Shown here: positions 42,295 to 49,723 of the stretch, piece by piece
Numbering within the stretch: the stretch's first letter is position 1
How the letters are laid out: the number at the start of each line of letters is the position of its first letter
Origin: Hymenobacter polaris
GTDB taxonomy: Bacteria > Bacteroidota > Bacteroidia > Cytophagales > Hymenobacteraceae
Assembly (NCBI RefSeq): GCF_012927305.1
Contig: NZ_JABBGH010000001.1
Location: 1,054,001-1,118,000 of the forward strand
Reading direction: 5' to 3'
Length of the DNA: 64,000 bases
The notes under the pieces: generated by a model
What the model saw: the letters and a program-made list of their open reading frames with translations, nothing else
The model's database searches: none
What the model was told of the DNA's origin: nothing
Position numbers and translations under genes: made by a program

Positions 42295-43554
42295 ATGGAT
42301 GTCCTGATACCAAAGAAAAAGTGGTCGTTTATCACCCGCTGGTGGTGGCTGGGGGCCCTGGTGCTGGCCGGCACGGGCGCGGCCGTGCGCTACTGGCCTA
42401 GGCCGGGGCAGCGGCTGCACGTGGCGGCTAGCCGACTGACTATCAGTTCCGTTACGCGGGGCAATTTTCAGGAGTTTACGGCTATCGACGGGGTGGTGCA
42501 GCCCCTGCACACCGTGTACCTGGATGCGCCGGAAGCCGGCACCGTGCAGCAAGTACTGGTGGAGGAAGGCGCGACCCTCACGGCGGGCCAGCCCCTGCTC
42601 CGGCTAGCCAACCCCGACCTGCAGCTGGAAATGGTAAACCGCGAAACGGCCGTGTACGACCTGATGAACAACCTGCGCAACACCCGCACCCAGCTGCTGC
42701 AAAACCGCATCCTGCGCCAAAACCAGCTGGCCGACATCGACTTCCAGCTGGCCGAGGCCCGGCGGGTGTTCGACACCAACCAGGTGCTCTACGACCAGAA
42801 GGTGATTGCGCGGCAAGACTACCTGCAAAGCCAGAACGCCTACCGCTACCAGCTGCGCCGGCGGCAGCTCACGCAGCAGACCCTGCGCCAGGATTCTATC
42901 GCCATGCAGCAGCAGCTGGGCACCATGCAGGAGTCGGTGCAGCGCATGACCAGCAACCTGGCCCTGATGCGGCGCCAGCTGGACGACCTGCTGCTGCGCG
43001 CCCCAATCGGCGGGCGCCTCAGCTCGCTGGCCGCCGAAGTGGGCGAGGCCAAAACCCGGGGCCAGCGCCTGGGGCAGATTGACGCGCCGGCGGGCGTGAA
43101 ACTGCACGCCGCAGTGGACGAGTTTTACATTGCCCGTATCGCGGCCGGTCAAGTGGGCGAAGTGGTGGTGGAGGGCCAGGCGTATGCCTTGCGCGTGACT
43201 AAAATCTTTGCCCAAGTGGCCAAAGGCCTGCAAATTGACCTGGCCTTTACCGGCCCCCCGCCACCGGGCCTGCGGCGGGGCCAGACTTTGCCCATCCGGC
43301 TGGCGCTGAGCGCGAAGGCCCCGGCGGTGCTGCTGCCAAAAGGCGGCTTTTATCAGCAAACCGTGGGCAACTGGGCGTTCAAGCTAGGGGCCGACGGCAC
43401 CCGCGCCCAGCGGGTGGCCATCCGGCTGGGTCGGCAGAACCCCGACTACTACGAAGTGCTGGCCGGCCTGCAACCCGGCGACCAGGTGGTAACGTCCAGC
43501 TACGAAGGCTACACCGACCAGCAGGAACTGGTGCTGGATAATGGCCGGCCCTAG
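42295..43554 (+). CDS. HlyD/RND-type membrane fusion protein
   Basis: A 419-residue periplasmic adaptor anchored by one N-terminal helix (about 10-29, TRWWWLGALVLAGTGAAV). A biotinyl-lipoyl-like half-motif (GVVQPLHTVYLDAPEAGTVQ, VEEGATLTAGQPLLRLANPD) precedes a coiled-coil hairpin of about 120 residues rich in Gln, Arg and Leu. The second lipoyl half (LRAPIGGRLSS) and barrel domains follow, ending with GLQPGDQVVTSSYEGY. It presumably links the ABC permease encoded downstream to an outer-membrane channel encoded elsewhere. ATG 42295 is chosen over an upstream in-frame start. Confidence 0.92.
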   Translation: MDVLIPKKKWSFITRWWWLGALVLAGTGAAVRYWPRPGQRLHVAASRLTISSVTRGNFQEFTAIDGVVQPLHTVYLDAPEAGTVQQVLVEEGATLTAGQPLLRLANPDLQLEMVNRETAVYDLMNNLRNTRTQLLQNRILRQNQLADIDFQLAEARRVFDTNQVLYDQKVIARQDYLQSQNAYRYQLRRRQLTQQTLRQDSIAMQQQLGTMQESVQRMTSNLALMRRQLDDLLLRAPIGGRLSSLAAEVGEAKTRGQRLGQIDAPAGVKLHAAVDEFYIARIAAGQVGEVVVEGQAYALRVTKIFAQVAKGLQIDLAFTGPPPPGLRRGQTLPIRLALSAKAPAVLLPKGGFYQQTVGNWAFKLGADGTRAQRVAIRLGRQNPDYYEVLAGLQPGDQVVTSSYEGYTDQQELVLDNGRP

Positions 43555-43579
43555 GGTTTACTAAAGATTCAAATAGGTC

Positions 43580-43691
43580 GTCATGCTGAGCGCAGCGCAG
43601 TCGAAGCATCTCTACCGGTGAACTAACTCTTTACTACTAGCAACGAAGCGGTAGAGATGCTTCGACTGCGCTGCGCTCCGCTCAGCATGAC
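43580..43691. repeat. REP-like hairpin, family A
   Basis: Arms at 43580-43617 and 43649-43691 share GTCATGCTGAGCG, GCAGTCGAAGCATCTCTACC and their complements; the right arm has a short insertion (CTCCG). It lies between the membrane-fusion and ATPase genes, inside the proposed transposon. Confidence 0.82.
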
Positions 43692-43707
43692 AGCTTACCC
43701 TAAAAAC

Positions 43708-44400
43708 ATGAACCCCATGATTAAGACCGAAAACCTGGAAAAGGTGTACCGCACCGAGGAGGTGCAAACCAAGGCGCTGAACCACGTCTCGCTGACGGTG
43801 GAGCAGGGGGAGTTTGTGGCCATCATGGGCCCCTCGGGCTGCGGCAAATCGACGCTGCTCAACCTGCTGGGTTTGCTCGACGAGCCCGACGGCGGCAGCC
43901 TGCAACTGCTGGGCACCGAAACCAGCCGCTACTCCGAGCGCCAGCGGGCCGAGCTACGCAAGCGCAGCCTGGGCTTTGTGTTTCAGAGCTTCAATTTGAT
44001 TGACGAACTGACAGTGTTCGAAAACGTGGAGTTGCCCCTGCGCTACCTCGGCGTGGGGGCCGCCGAGCGGCGGCAGCGGGTGGAACAGGTGCTGGAGAAG
44101 ATGCAGCTGCTGCACCGGCGCAACCACTTTCCGTTGCAGCTCTCGGGTGGGCAGCAGCAGCGCGCGGCCGTGGCCCGCGCTGTGGTGAACGCCCCGCCGC
44201 TGCTGCTGGCCGACGAGCCCACCGGCAACCTCGACTCGGCCAGCGGCCACGACGTGCTGGGCCTGCTGACCGAGCTGAACGAGGCGGGTACCACCGTGCT
44301 CATGGTCACGCACTCCGAGCACGACGCCCGGTACGCCCGGCGCGTCGTCCGCCTGCTCGACGGGCAGGTGGTGCTGGAACACAGCCGCAGCCAATTCTAA
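43708..44400 (+). CDS. ABC transporter ATPase, LolD/MacB type
   Basis: The 230-residue ATPase has Walker A GPSGCGKST, the Q-loop FVFQSFNLIDELTVFENV, the signature LSGGQQQRAAVARAVV, Walker B LLLADEPTGNLD and the H-loop MVTHSEHDA. The wording of the Q-loop and D-loop is that of the LolD/MacB/FtsE group, which pairs with FtsX-like permeases. ATG 43708 (MNPMIKTENLEKVY) is used; ATG 43717 is possible. It provides energy for the permease 150 bases downstream. Confidence 0.95.
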   Translation: MNPMIKTENLEKVYRTEEVQTKALNHVSLTVEQGEFVAIMGPSGCGKSTLLNLLGLLDEPDGGSLQLLGTETSRYSERQRAELRKRSLGFVFQSFNLIDELTVFENVELPLRYLGVGAAERRQRVEQVLEKMQLLHRRNHFPLQLSGGQQQRAAVARAVVNAPPLLLADEPTGNLDSASGHDVLGLLTELNEAGTTVLMVTHSEHDARYARRVVRLLDGQVVLEHSRSQF

Positions 44401-44427
44401 AGCAGTTCTCAAGTCGCTATACATAGT

Positions 44428-44510
44428 CGCCCACCCCGGCAGACCCCACCCCCGGCCCCTCCCCTCTCCCGGAGGGGAGGGGCCGGGGGTGGGGTCTGCC
44501 GGGGTGGGCG
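44428..44510. repeat. 39-bp perfect GC-rich palindrome, family D
   Basis: Arms 44428-44466 and 44472-44510 are exact complements around a five-base loop. The right arm contains GAGGGGAGGGGCCGGGGGTG. Short flanking pairs (TACAT and ATGTA) extend it. It lies between the ATPase and permease genes. Confidence 0.85.
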
Positions 44511-44550
44511 ATGTACACGAACCTGAGAACCGCAATAATTATCCCTCCCC

Positions 44551-46914
44551 ATGCTGCCCTACCCCCTGCTGCTCCTCTACCGCAACTTCAAGCGGTTCAA
44601 AGGCACGTTCTTCATCAACCTGGTTGGCCTCTCAACCGGCCTGGCCTGCGCGCTGCTCATCTACCTGTGGGTAAGCGACGAGCGCAGCTTCGACCGCTAC
44701 CACGTCCTGGACAGCCGTCTCTACCAAGTGCTGGAAAACCGCCGCACGGCCGCCGGCATCGAAACCCAAACCGGTACCAACCCGCTGCTGGCCGAGGCCC
44801 TGCGGCGGGAAATGCCGGAGCTTGACTTGGTAGCCACTACCACGCCGGTCCCCTTTTTCCCCGGCTTCACGCTGGCGGCGGGCGGCCAGCACCTGAATGC
44901 CGTCCCTAAATACGCGGACCCGGCCTTCTTCCAGCTATTTTCCTACCCCCTGCTGGTGGGCACCCCCGCCACGGTGCTGCGGAACAAAGACGCCATTGTG
45001 CTCTCCGAAGCCCTGGCTACTAAGCTATTTCGGTCGCCGCAGAACAGCCTGGGCAAAGCCGTGGAATGGCAAATGGCCGACCGCAAGCAGACCTGCCTGG
45101 TGGCCGGGGTGTTTGCCGACGTGCCCCGCAACTCGTCCGAGCAATTCGACTGCGTGCTGCCGTTTGCCGCGTTCAAAAACATGATGCATCTGGGCGAAGT
45201 CATCAAGTGGGACGACGACGGCCCCTTCACTACTTACCTGGCCTTGAAGCAGGGGGCCGACCTCGCGCAGTTTCAAGCTAAGCTGGCGGGCTTGCTGAAA
45301 ACCAAAAGCGCGCAGGCGCAGGCCCAGGCCCAGGGGCGCACGCTGTTCGTGCGGCCGTTCTCGGCGGGGTACCTGCACGGCACCTACGAAAACGGCGTCG
45401 CTACCGGGGGGCGCATTGTCTATGTGCGGCTGTTTGCCCTGATTGCAGGGCTCATTCTGGTGATTGCCAGCATCAATTTCATGAACCTGTTCACCGCCAA
45501 GGCCTCGCGGCGGGTCAAGGAAGTGGGCATTCGCAAGGCCTTGGGGGCGAGCCGCGCCGCGCTGGTAATACAGTACCTGACCGAGTCGGTGGTAATGGCT
45601 TTGCTGGCCCTGGTCGTGGCCGTGGGGCTGGTGCAGCTCGTGCTGCCGCAGTTCAGCGCGCTGACGGGCAAGCCGCTGACCTTGCGCTGGGAGTGGCCGC
45701 TGGTGGCGGCCGGCCTGGCCCTGGCGCTGGGTACGGGGCTGCTGGCGGGCAGCTACCCCGCGTTCTACCTGTCGGGTTTCCAGCCGGCGACCGTGCTCAA
45801 AGGCAAGGTGCCGACCCGGGCCGGCGATGTGTGGACGCGGCAGGGCCTGGTCGTGCTGCAATTCACGCTCTCGGTGCTGTTCATCGTGGCCGTGGTGGTC
45901 GTCAACGCGCAGCTGGCCTTTGTGCAGCGCCAGCCGCTGGGCTACGACAAGGCCCACGTGCTCCGCTTCGATACGGGCGGCCGGGCGGCGCGCCAGCAGG
46001 CAGCGTTTCTGGCCGAGGTGCGGAAGTTGCCCGGCGTCGTGCAGGCGTCCAGTGTGTTGGGCGGCTTCCTAGGGGGGCGCCACGTGGAGGAGATGCGCTG
46101 GCGGGGCAGGCGCCTGCCCGTCGCGACGATGCTGGTCAATTACGACCTGGTGGAAACGATGGGCATACACCTGGTAGCCGGCCGCAGCTTTGCGCCGCAG
46201 TTCCGCGCCGACAGCGCCGCCATCCTCGTCAACCAGACCCTGGTGGCCAGCCTAGGCATGCCCGACCCCGTGGGCCAGCAGCTCGACGGGGGCCGCATCG
46301 TGGGCGTGGTCCGCGACTTCCACTACGAGTCGCTGCACGAAAAAATCAAGCCCCTGCTGCTCCAGCTCGACCCCTCGATAAATACGGTGCTGGTCAAGCT
46401 CCAGCCAGGCGCGGAGCAGCCCACGATTGCGCAGCTGCAGCAGCTGTACGCCGCCTACAACCCCGGCTTCACGCTCGACTACTCGTTTCTAGATGTCGAC
46501 TACCAGGCGCAGTACGTGGCCGAGCGGCGGGTGGCGGTGCTCGCCCGCTACTTCGCCGGGCTGGCCATTCTCATCTCGGCCCTAGGCCTGTTGGGGCTGG
46601 CGGCATTCACGGCCGAGCGGCGGCGCAAGGAAATCGGCATCCGCAAGGCCTTAGGCGCGAGCGAGCTGGGCATCGTGTGGCTATTGACCAGCAGCCTGAC
46701 CTGGCTGGTGGTCGCGGCCATCGCGCTGGCGCTGCCCCTGAGCTACCTGCTGCTGCAACGGTGGCTGGAGGGCTTCGCCTACCGCGTGGCGTGGCAGTGG
46801 TGGTACTTCGCGGCGGCCGGCCTAGGGGCCCTACTCATTGCCTGGCTCACCGTGAGCGTGCAGGCCTGGCGAGCCGCCCGCCGCCACCCCGTGCTGAGTT
46901 TGCGGGCCGAGTGA
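44551..46914 (+). CDS. FtsX/MacB-type ABC transporter permease
   Basis: A 787-residue permease with duplicated MacB-PCD and FtsX units. The first half has an N-terminal helix (TFFINLVGLSTGLACALLIY), a large periplasmic domain and a three-helix block (about 285-420) with FTAKASRRVKEVGIRKALGA. The second half repeats the plan, including FTAERRRKEIGIRKALGASE and the final helices. Such permeases couple ATP hydrolysis to export or to mechanical signalling in the envelope, without themselves forming a classical substrate channel. The substrate is not apparent; peptide, antibiotic or lipoprotein traffic are all possible. Confidence 0.94.
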   Translation: MLPYPLLLLYRNFKRFKGTFFINLVGLSTGLACALLIYLWVSDERSFDRYHVLDSRLYQVLENRRTAAGIETQTGTNPLLAEALRREMPELDLVATTTPVPFFPGFTLAAGGQHLNAVPKYADPAFFQLFSYPLLVGTPATVLRNKDAIVLSEALATKLFRSPQNSLGKAVEWQMADRKQTCLVAGVFADVPRNSSEQFDCVLPFAAFKNMMHLGEVIKWDDDGPFTTYLALKQGADLAQFQAKLAGLLKTKSAQAQAQAQGRTLFVRPFSAGYLHGTYENGVATGGRIVYVRLFALIAGLILVIASINFMNLFTAKASRRVKEVGIRKALGASRAALVIQYLTESVVMALLALVVAVGLVQLVLPQFSALTGKPLTLRWEWPLVAAGLALALGTGLLAGSYPAFYLSGFQPATVLKGKVPTRAGDVWTRQGLVVLQFTLSVLFIVAVVVVNAQLAFVQRQPLGYDKAHVLRFDTGGRAARQQAAFLAEVRKLPGVVQASSVLGGFLGGRHVEEMRWRGRRLPVATMLVNYDLVETMGIHLVAGRSFAPQFRADSAAILVNQTLVASLGMPDPVGQQLDGGRIVGVVRDFHYESLHEKIKPLLLQLDPSINTVLVKLQPGAEQPTIAQLQQLYAAYNPGFTLDYSFLDVDYQAQYVAERRVAVLARYFAGLAILISALGLLGLAAFTAERRRKEIGIRKALGASELGIVWLLTSSLTWLVVAAIALALPLSYLLLQRWLEGFAYRVAWQWWYFAAAGLGALLIAWLTVSVQAWRAARRHPVLSLRAE

Positions 46915-46945
46915 GAGGAAGTTAGGCTGTCTGCTCAGAATCGCC

Positions 46946-47310
46946 AATGGATAGGTGACTAACCCGATGAGACCTGCCAGCGGCGCATCTCAGTGCAGCT
47001 CAACCACGGCGATGGTCGCCACGCGCCGGCCCGTGCCGCCTTCTATGGCGAGAAAGGGGAACTGCGCCAGCACTACTGCGAGGGAAGGGGAACTAGTTAG
47101 GGGCGTTAGAACTAGCTGTGAACGCTTTGGTGCTGTGGAACATCCGCTATAGCAGCAGGCGCTGGAGTAGCGGCAAGCAACCGAAAAGTCCTGAACCCGG
47201 ACGAGGTGGCGCGCCTCTCGCCATTGCTGCCTGAATACGTCAATAGGCTAGGCCGCTACGACTTTACCCTATCCGAAGCCTTTGCAGCGGGGCAACTTCG
47301 CACCTTGCGC
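46946..47310 (+). pseudogene. Tn3-family transposase, C-terminal remnant
   Basis: Translation in shifting frames gives CQRRISVQLNHGDGRHAPAR, AAFYGEKGELRQHYCEG, then LELAVNALVLWNIRY, and finally LNPDEVARLSPLLPEYVNRL followed by GRYDFTLSEAFAAGQLRTLR. This order (RHALAR, FYG-GEL, VNA-VLWN, LSPL, INxxGRYxF) is the C-terminus of Tn3 transposases. At least two frameshifts and several stops are present, and the N-terminal ~85 percent is gone. The fragment ends 36 bases before the right inverted repeat, as in intact Tn3 elements. Confidence 0.82.
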
Positions 47311-47346
47311 GCCTTCTCTAATTGGGAGCGTCATTCAACGAATTGG

Positions 47347-47384
47347 CCTAGGGCTATTTTCTGTTCCCACTCTAGGGCTACCCC
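47347..47384 (-). repeat. right terminal inverted repeat of the Tn3-family element
   Basis: Read on the minus strand it starts GGGGTAGCCC, contains GGGAACAGAAAATA and ends CCCTAGG. It mirrors 38643-38680. The M1 peptidase stop codon is 12 bases beyond it. Confidence 0.75.
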
Positions 47385-47396
47385 CACTACTGCCAC

Positions 47397-49454
47397 CTAC
47401 TCGGCGCGGGCGAAGCGTAGGCGGCCTAGCTCGGCGCCGTCGGCACTCAACAGGCGCAGCACGTAGAGGCCGGGGGCCAGGGAAGCCGTAACCAGCACGG
47501 GCGGCGCGGCCCCTAGGGGCTGGCGCAGCACCAAGCGCCCCAGGGCATCATACACCTCAGCGGCGACGATACTAGCTGGCAAATCGCTGATTTTCAACTG
47601 TTCGCGGCAAGGATTGGGGTAGGCGCCGAGCGTGGTGACCTGGGCCGGGCGGGTGGCCAGCACCAGGGTAGCATCGTGTTGCACGGGGCCGGGCAGGTCG
47701 GGCAGCCATCCGCTAGGGTCTACCACAATGCTTTGCACGGCACCGCCCACGGGCACGGTATAGGTTTGGGTGGCCTGGGTTTGGGGCAGGCGCAGCAGCT
47801 GCTGGCTGCCGTCCGCAAAGGTGAGCTGATACTCCACGTCGGTGCGGAAAAAGGGGGTGGCGGCGGGCGTAGTCACGGTTTCGGTAACTTGCAGGGCTAG
47901 GGTGCTGCCGGCCTGGTTCCAGCGCACGGCCAAGCTGGGGTAGCCCTGGCCGCGGTACCACTGAGCAAAGAAATAGTCGAGCGGGGTGCCCAGCTCGGCC
48001 TCAAACAGGCGCTGCAAATCGGCGGTGCGGGCCGTGCTGCCGCTGTACTGCTGCTGATACGTGCGCAGCACCCGGAAAAAGCGGGCGTCGTCCTGGCAGA
48101 GGTAGCGCAGCAGGTGCACCACGGCGGCGCCTTTTTTATAGGTCAGGTTGTAGTTGAAAATGCGGTCTGCGCTGGTGGTGTCGGGCACGAGCACGGTGCC
48201 GGTATTGTCGAGGTGGGCGCGGGCCTGGGCGTCGTCCATCCAGGCGCGGGCGGCGGCGGGCGTGTCGAAGGCCTGCAGCGACAAGTACTCGCCGTAGGAG
48301 GCAAAGGCTTCGTTGAGCCAGATATCCTGCCACGAGGCGCAAGTCACGTTGTCGCCAAACCACTGGTGGAACAGCTCGTGCGCGTTCAGCGTGAAGGTGA
48401 AGCCGTCCTGGGTGGTCATGGTTTGGTGCTCCATGCCGCCGCCAATGGGGGCTAGGGCGTGGCCGTATTTCTCGTCGGCGAAGAAATAGGTGCCCACCAG
48501 CCGCGAGTAGTTTTCGATAAAGCCCGGCGTGAGCGCGAGTTGGCTCTGGTAGTAGTCCAGGGTGCGCTGGTCGTAGAGGTAGTCGAGGACGGGCACCCTA
48601 GGGCCACCCGCGGGATTGGCGTAGCTCAGGGCCTCGACGTAGGGCGCCACGGCCACCGAAATGAGGTAGTAGTCAATGGGATGGCGGGTGCTCCACTCGT
48701 AGCGCACCTGGCCGCCGGGCAGCGCCACCGTGCGCCGCAGCAGCCCGTTGGAGCCCACCTTATTGGTGGCGGCCGTCGTCACGGACACGGCCGCCGAGTC
48801 GGCCTTGTCGGTGAGCACCTGCTTGCAGGGAAACCACTCGTGGGCAAAAAACGGCTCGGTCAGGCTGGCCGTCACCTGGTAGGGGTAGCTGGTGCCGCCT
48901 AGGCCGTAGGCGTTGTAGTGGCGCAGGCCGTTGCCGGCGCCCGGCGCGGCGGGCCCGGCGTAGGGCGCCGTGCCGTGGTAATACACCCGCACGTCGAGCA
49001 CCGCGCCGGCGGGTGCGGGCTGGGCCAGGGCGGCCGTCACGGCCTGGCCCTGGCGCAAAATACCCGGCGAGCGCCGCCCACCGGCCACCACCGAGTCGAT
49101 GAGCAGCGTGGGGGCCCCGGCCGCGGCCCCGGCCGGCGCCTGGTACAGCTCGAAGGCCACCGAGTCGAGGGCCTGCCGCACCCGCACCCGCAGCAGCCCC
49201 GAGCCCGCCACGCCGAGCGAGGTATTGGCGAGCGTCAGGTCGAGCTTGTACCACTGCACGTCGTAGCGGTCCATTTTTTGGCGGTGGCGCAGCGGCACCG
49301 TCGCGGCTGCGGCGAGGCGCTGGGCGCCGGCCACGCGGGCCTGGTAGCAGCCTAGGGCGTCGGCGCCCGCCGGGTCGAAGCCCACTCGCTGCGCGCCAGC
49401 CGGGGCGGCCAGCCAGCCGAGCAGCCCTAGGATAAAAAAGGTAAATTTTTGCAT
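47397..49454 (-). CDS. M1-family aminopeptidase with type IX sorting domain
   Basis: A 685-residue secreted peptidase. The signal peptide (FTFFILGLLGWLAAPAGAQ) is followed by the M1 N-terminal beta domain and the catalytic domain, with GGGMEHQTMTT (exopeptidase GxMEN-like motif), zinc site NAHELFHQWFGD and third ligand in LNEAFASYGEY. The last ~80 residues (LGAYPNPCREQLKISDL to LYVLRLLSADGAELGRL) are a T9SS type A sorting domain, so the enzyme is exported through the type IX system and anchored or released at the surface. In the GAMEN-like motif the asparagine position is His, which is unusual. Confidence 0.94.
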   Translation of the reverse strand: MQKFTFFILGLLGWLAAPAGAQRVGFDPAGADALGCYQARVAGAQRLAAAATVPLRHRQKMDRYDVQWYKLDLTLANTSLGVAGSGLLRVRVRQALDSVAFELYQAPAGAAAGAPTLLIDSVVAGGRRSPGILRQGQAVTAALAQPAPAGAVLDVRVYYHGTAPYAGPAAPGAGNGLRHYNAYGLGGTSYPYQVTASLTEPFFAHEWFPCKQVLTDKADSAAVSVTTAATNKVGSNGLLRRTVALPGGQVRYEWSTRHPIDYYLISVAVAPYVEALSYANPAGGPRVPVLDYLYDQRTLDYYQSQLALTPGFIENYSRLVGTYFFADEKYGHALAPIGGGMEHQTMTTQDGFTFTLNAHELFHQWFGDNVTCASWQDIWLNEAFASYGEYLSLQAFDTPAAARAWMDDAQARAHLDNTGTVLVPDTTSADRIFNYNLTYKKGAAVVHLLRYLCQDDARFFRVLRTYQQQYSGSTARTADLQRLFEAELGTPLDYFFAQWYRGQGYPSLAVRWNQAGSTLALQVTETVTTPAATPFFRTDVEYQLTFADGSQQLLRLPQTQATQTYTVPVGGAVQSIVVDPSGWLPDLPGPVQHDATLVLATRPAQVTTLGAYPNPCREQLKISDLPASIVAAEVYDALGRLVLRQPLGAAPPVLVTASLAPGLYVLRLLSADGAELGRLRFARAE

Positions 49455-49723
49455 GGTGGGGGTAGCACTAAAAGGCGGACGGGCGGCGTTAGCGCAACGG
49501 GGCCTAGCTCAAGCTCCTGGTGCTTGCTAGCGCGGGGTTTAGCCGGGCCAAGTACCTAGGGCCAGCCGGCGCATTGGGCGCGGCCCAGCGCCTGGCCGTC
49601 GATTTTCAGGTTGCCGCATGTAATTTCTGACGGAAATTCTAACAATTTTACTGAACCGCGCGTGAGCGCCCAGCGCTGCCACGGCGCTGATGGCCCGCGC
49701 TAGCTTTCTCCTCTCGCTTCGCT

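Larger units (their letters stand above)
38643..47384. mobile_element. decayed Tn3-family transposon carrying a two-component/ABC cargo
   Basis: Ends are 38-bp inverted repeats of the Tn3 type. The outer flanks are TACTA (38638-38642) and CACTA (47385-47389), a 5-bp target duplication with one substitution. Inside are a broken serine resolvase (38834-39243), five intact cargo genes (39272-46914) and the frame-shifted C-terminus of a Tn3 transposase (46946-47310) next to the right end, where tnpA normally ends. The element sits between two convergent host genes and left both intact. It cannot move by itself now, as most of tnpA is gone. Confidence 0.72.

Noticed and set aside
47206-47466. Complete small gene of 86 residues
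   Set aside because: Its first half is the C-terminus of a broken Tn3 transposase and the rest runs through the terminal repeat into antisense of the M1 gene.
49455-49723. Gene in the gap between the M1 peptidase and the T9SS surface protein
   Set aside because: No frame with a start and protein-like composition; only a short inversion (AATTTCTGACGGAAATT) near 49621, probably part of the divergent promoter region.
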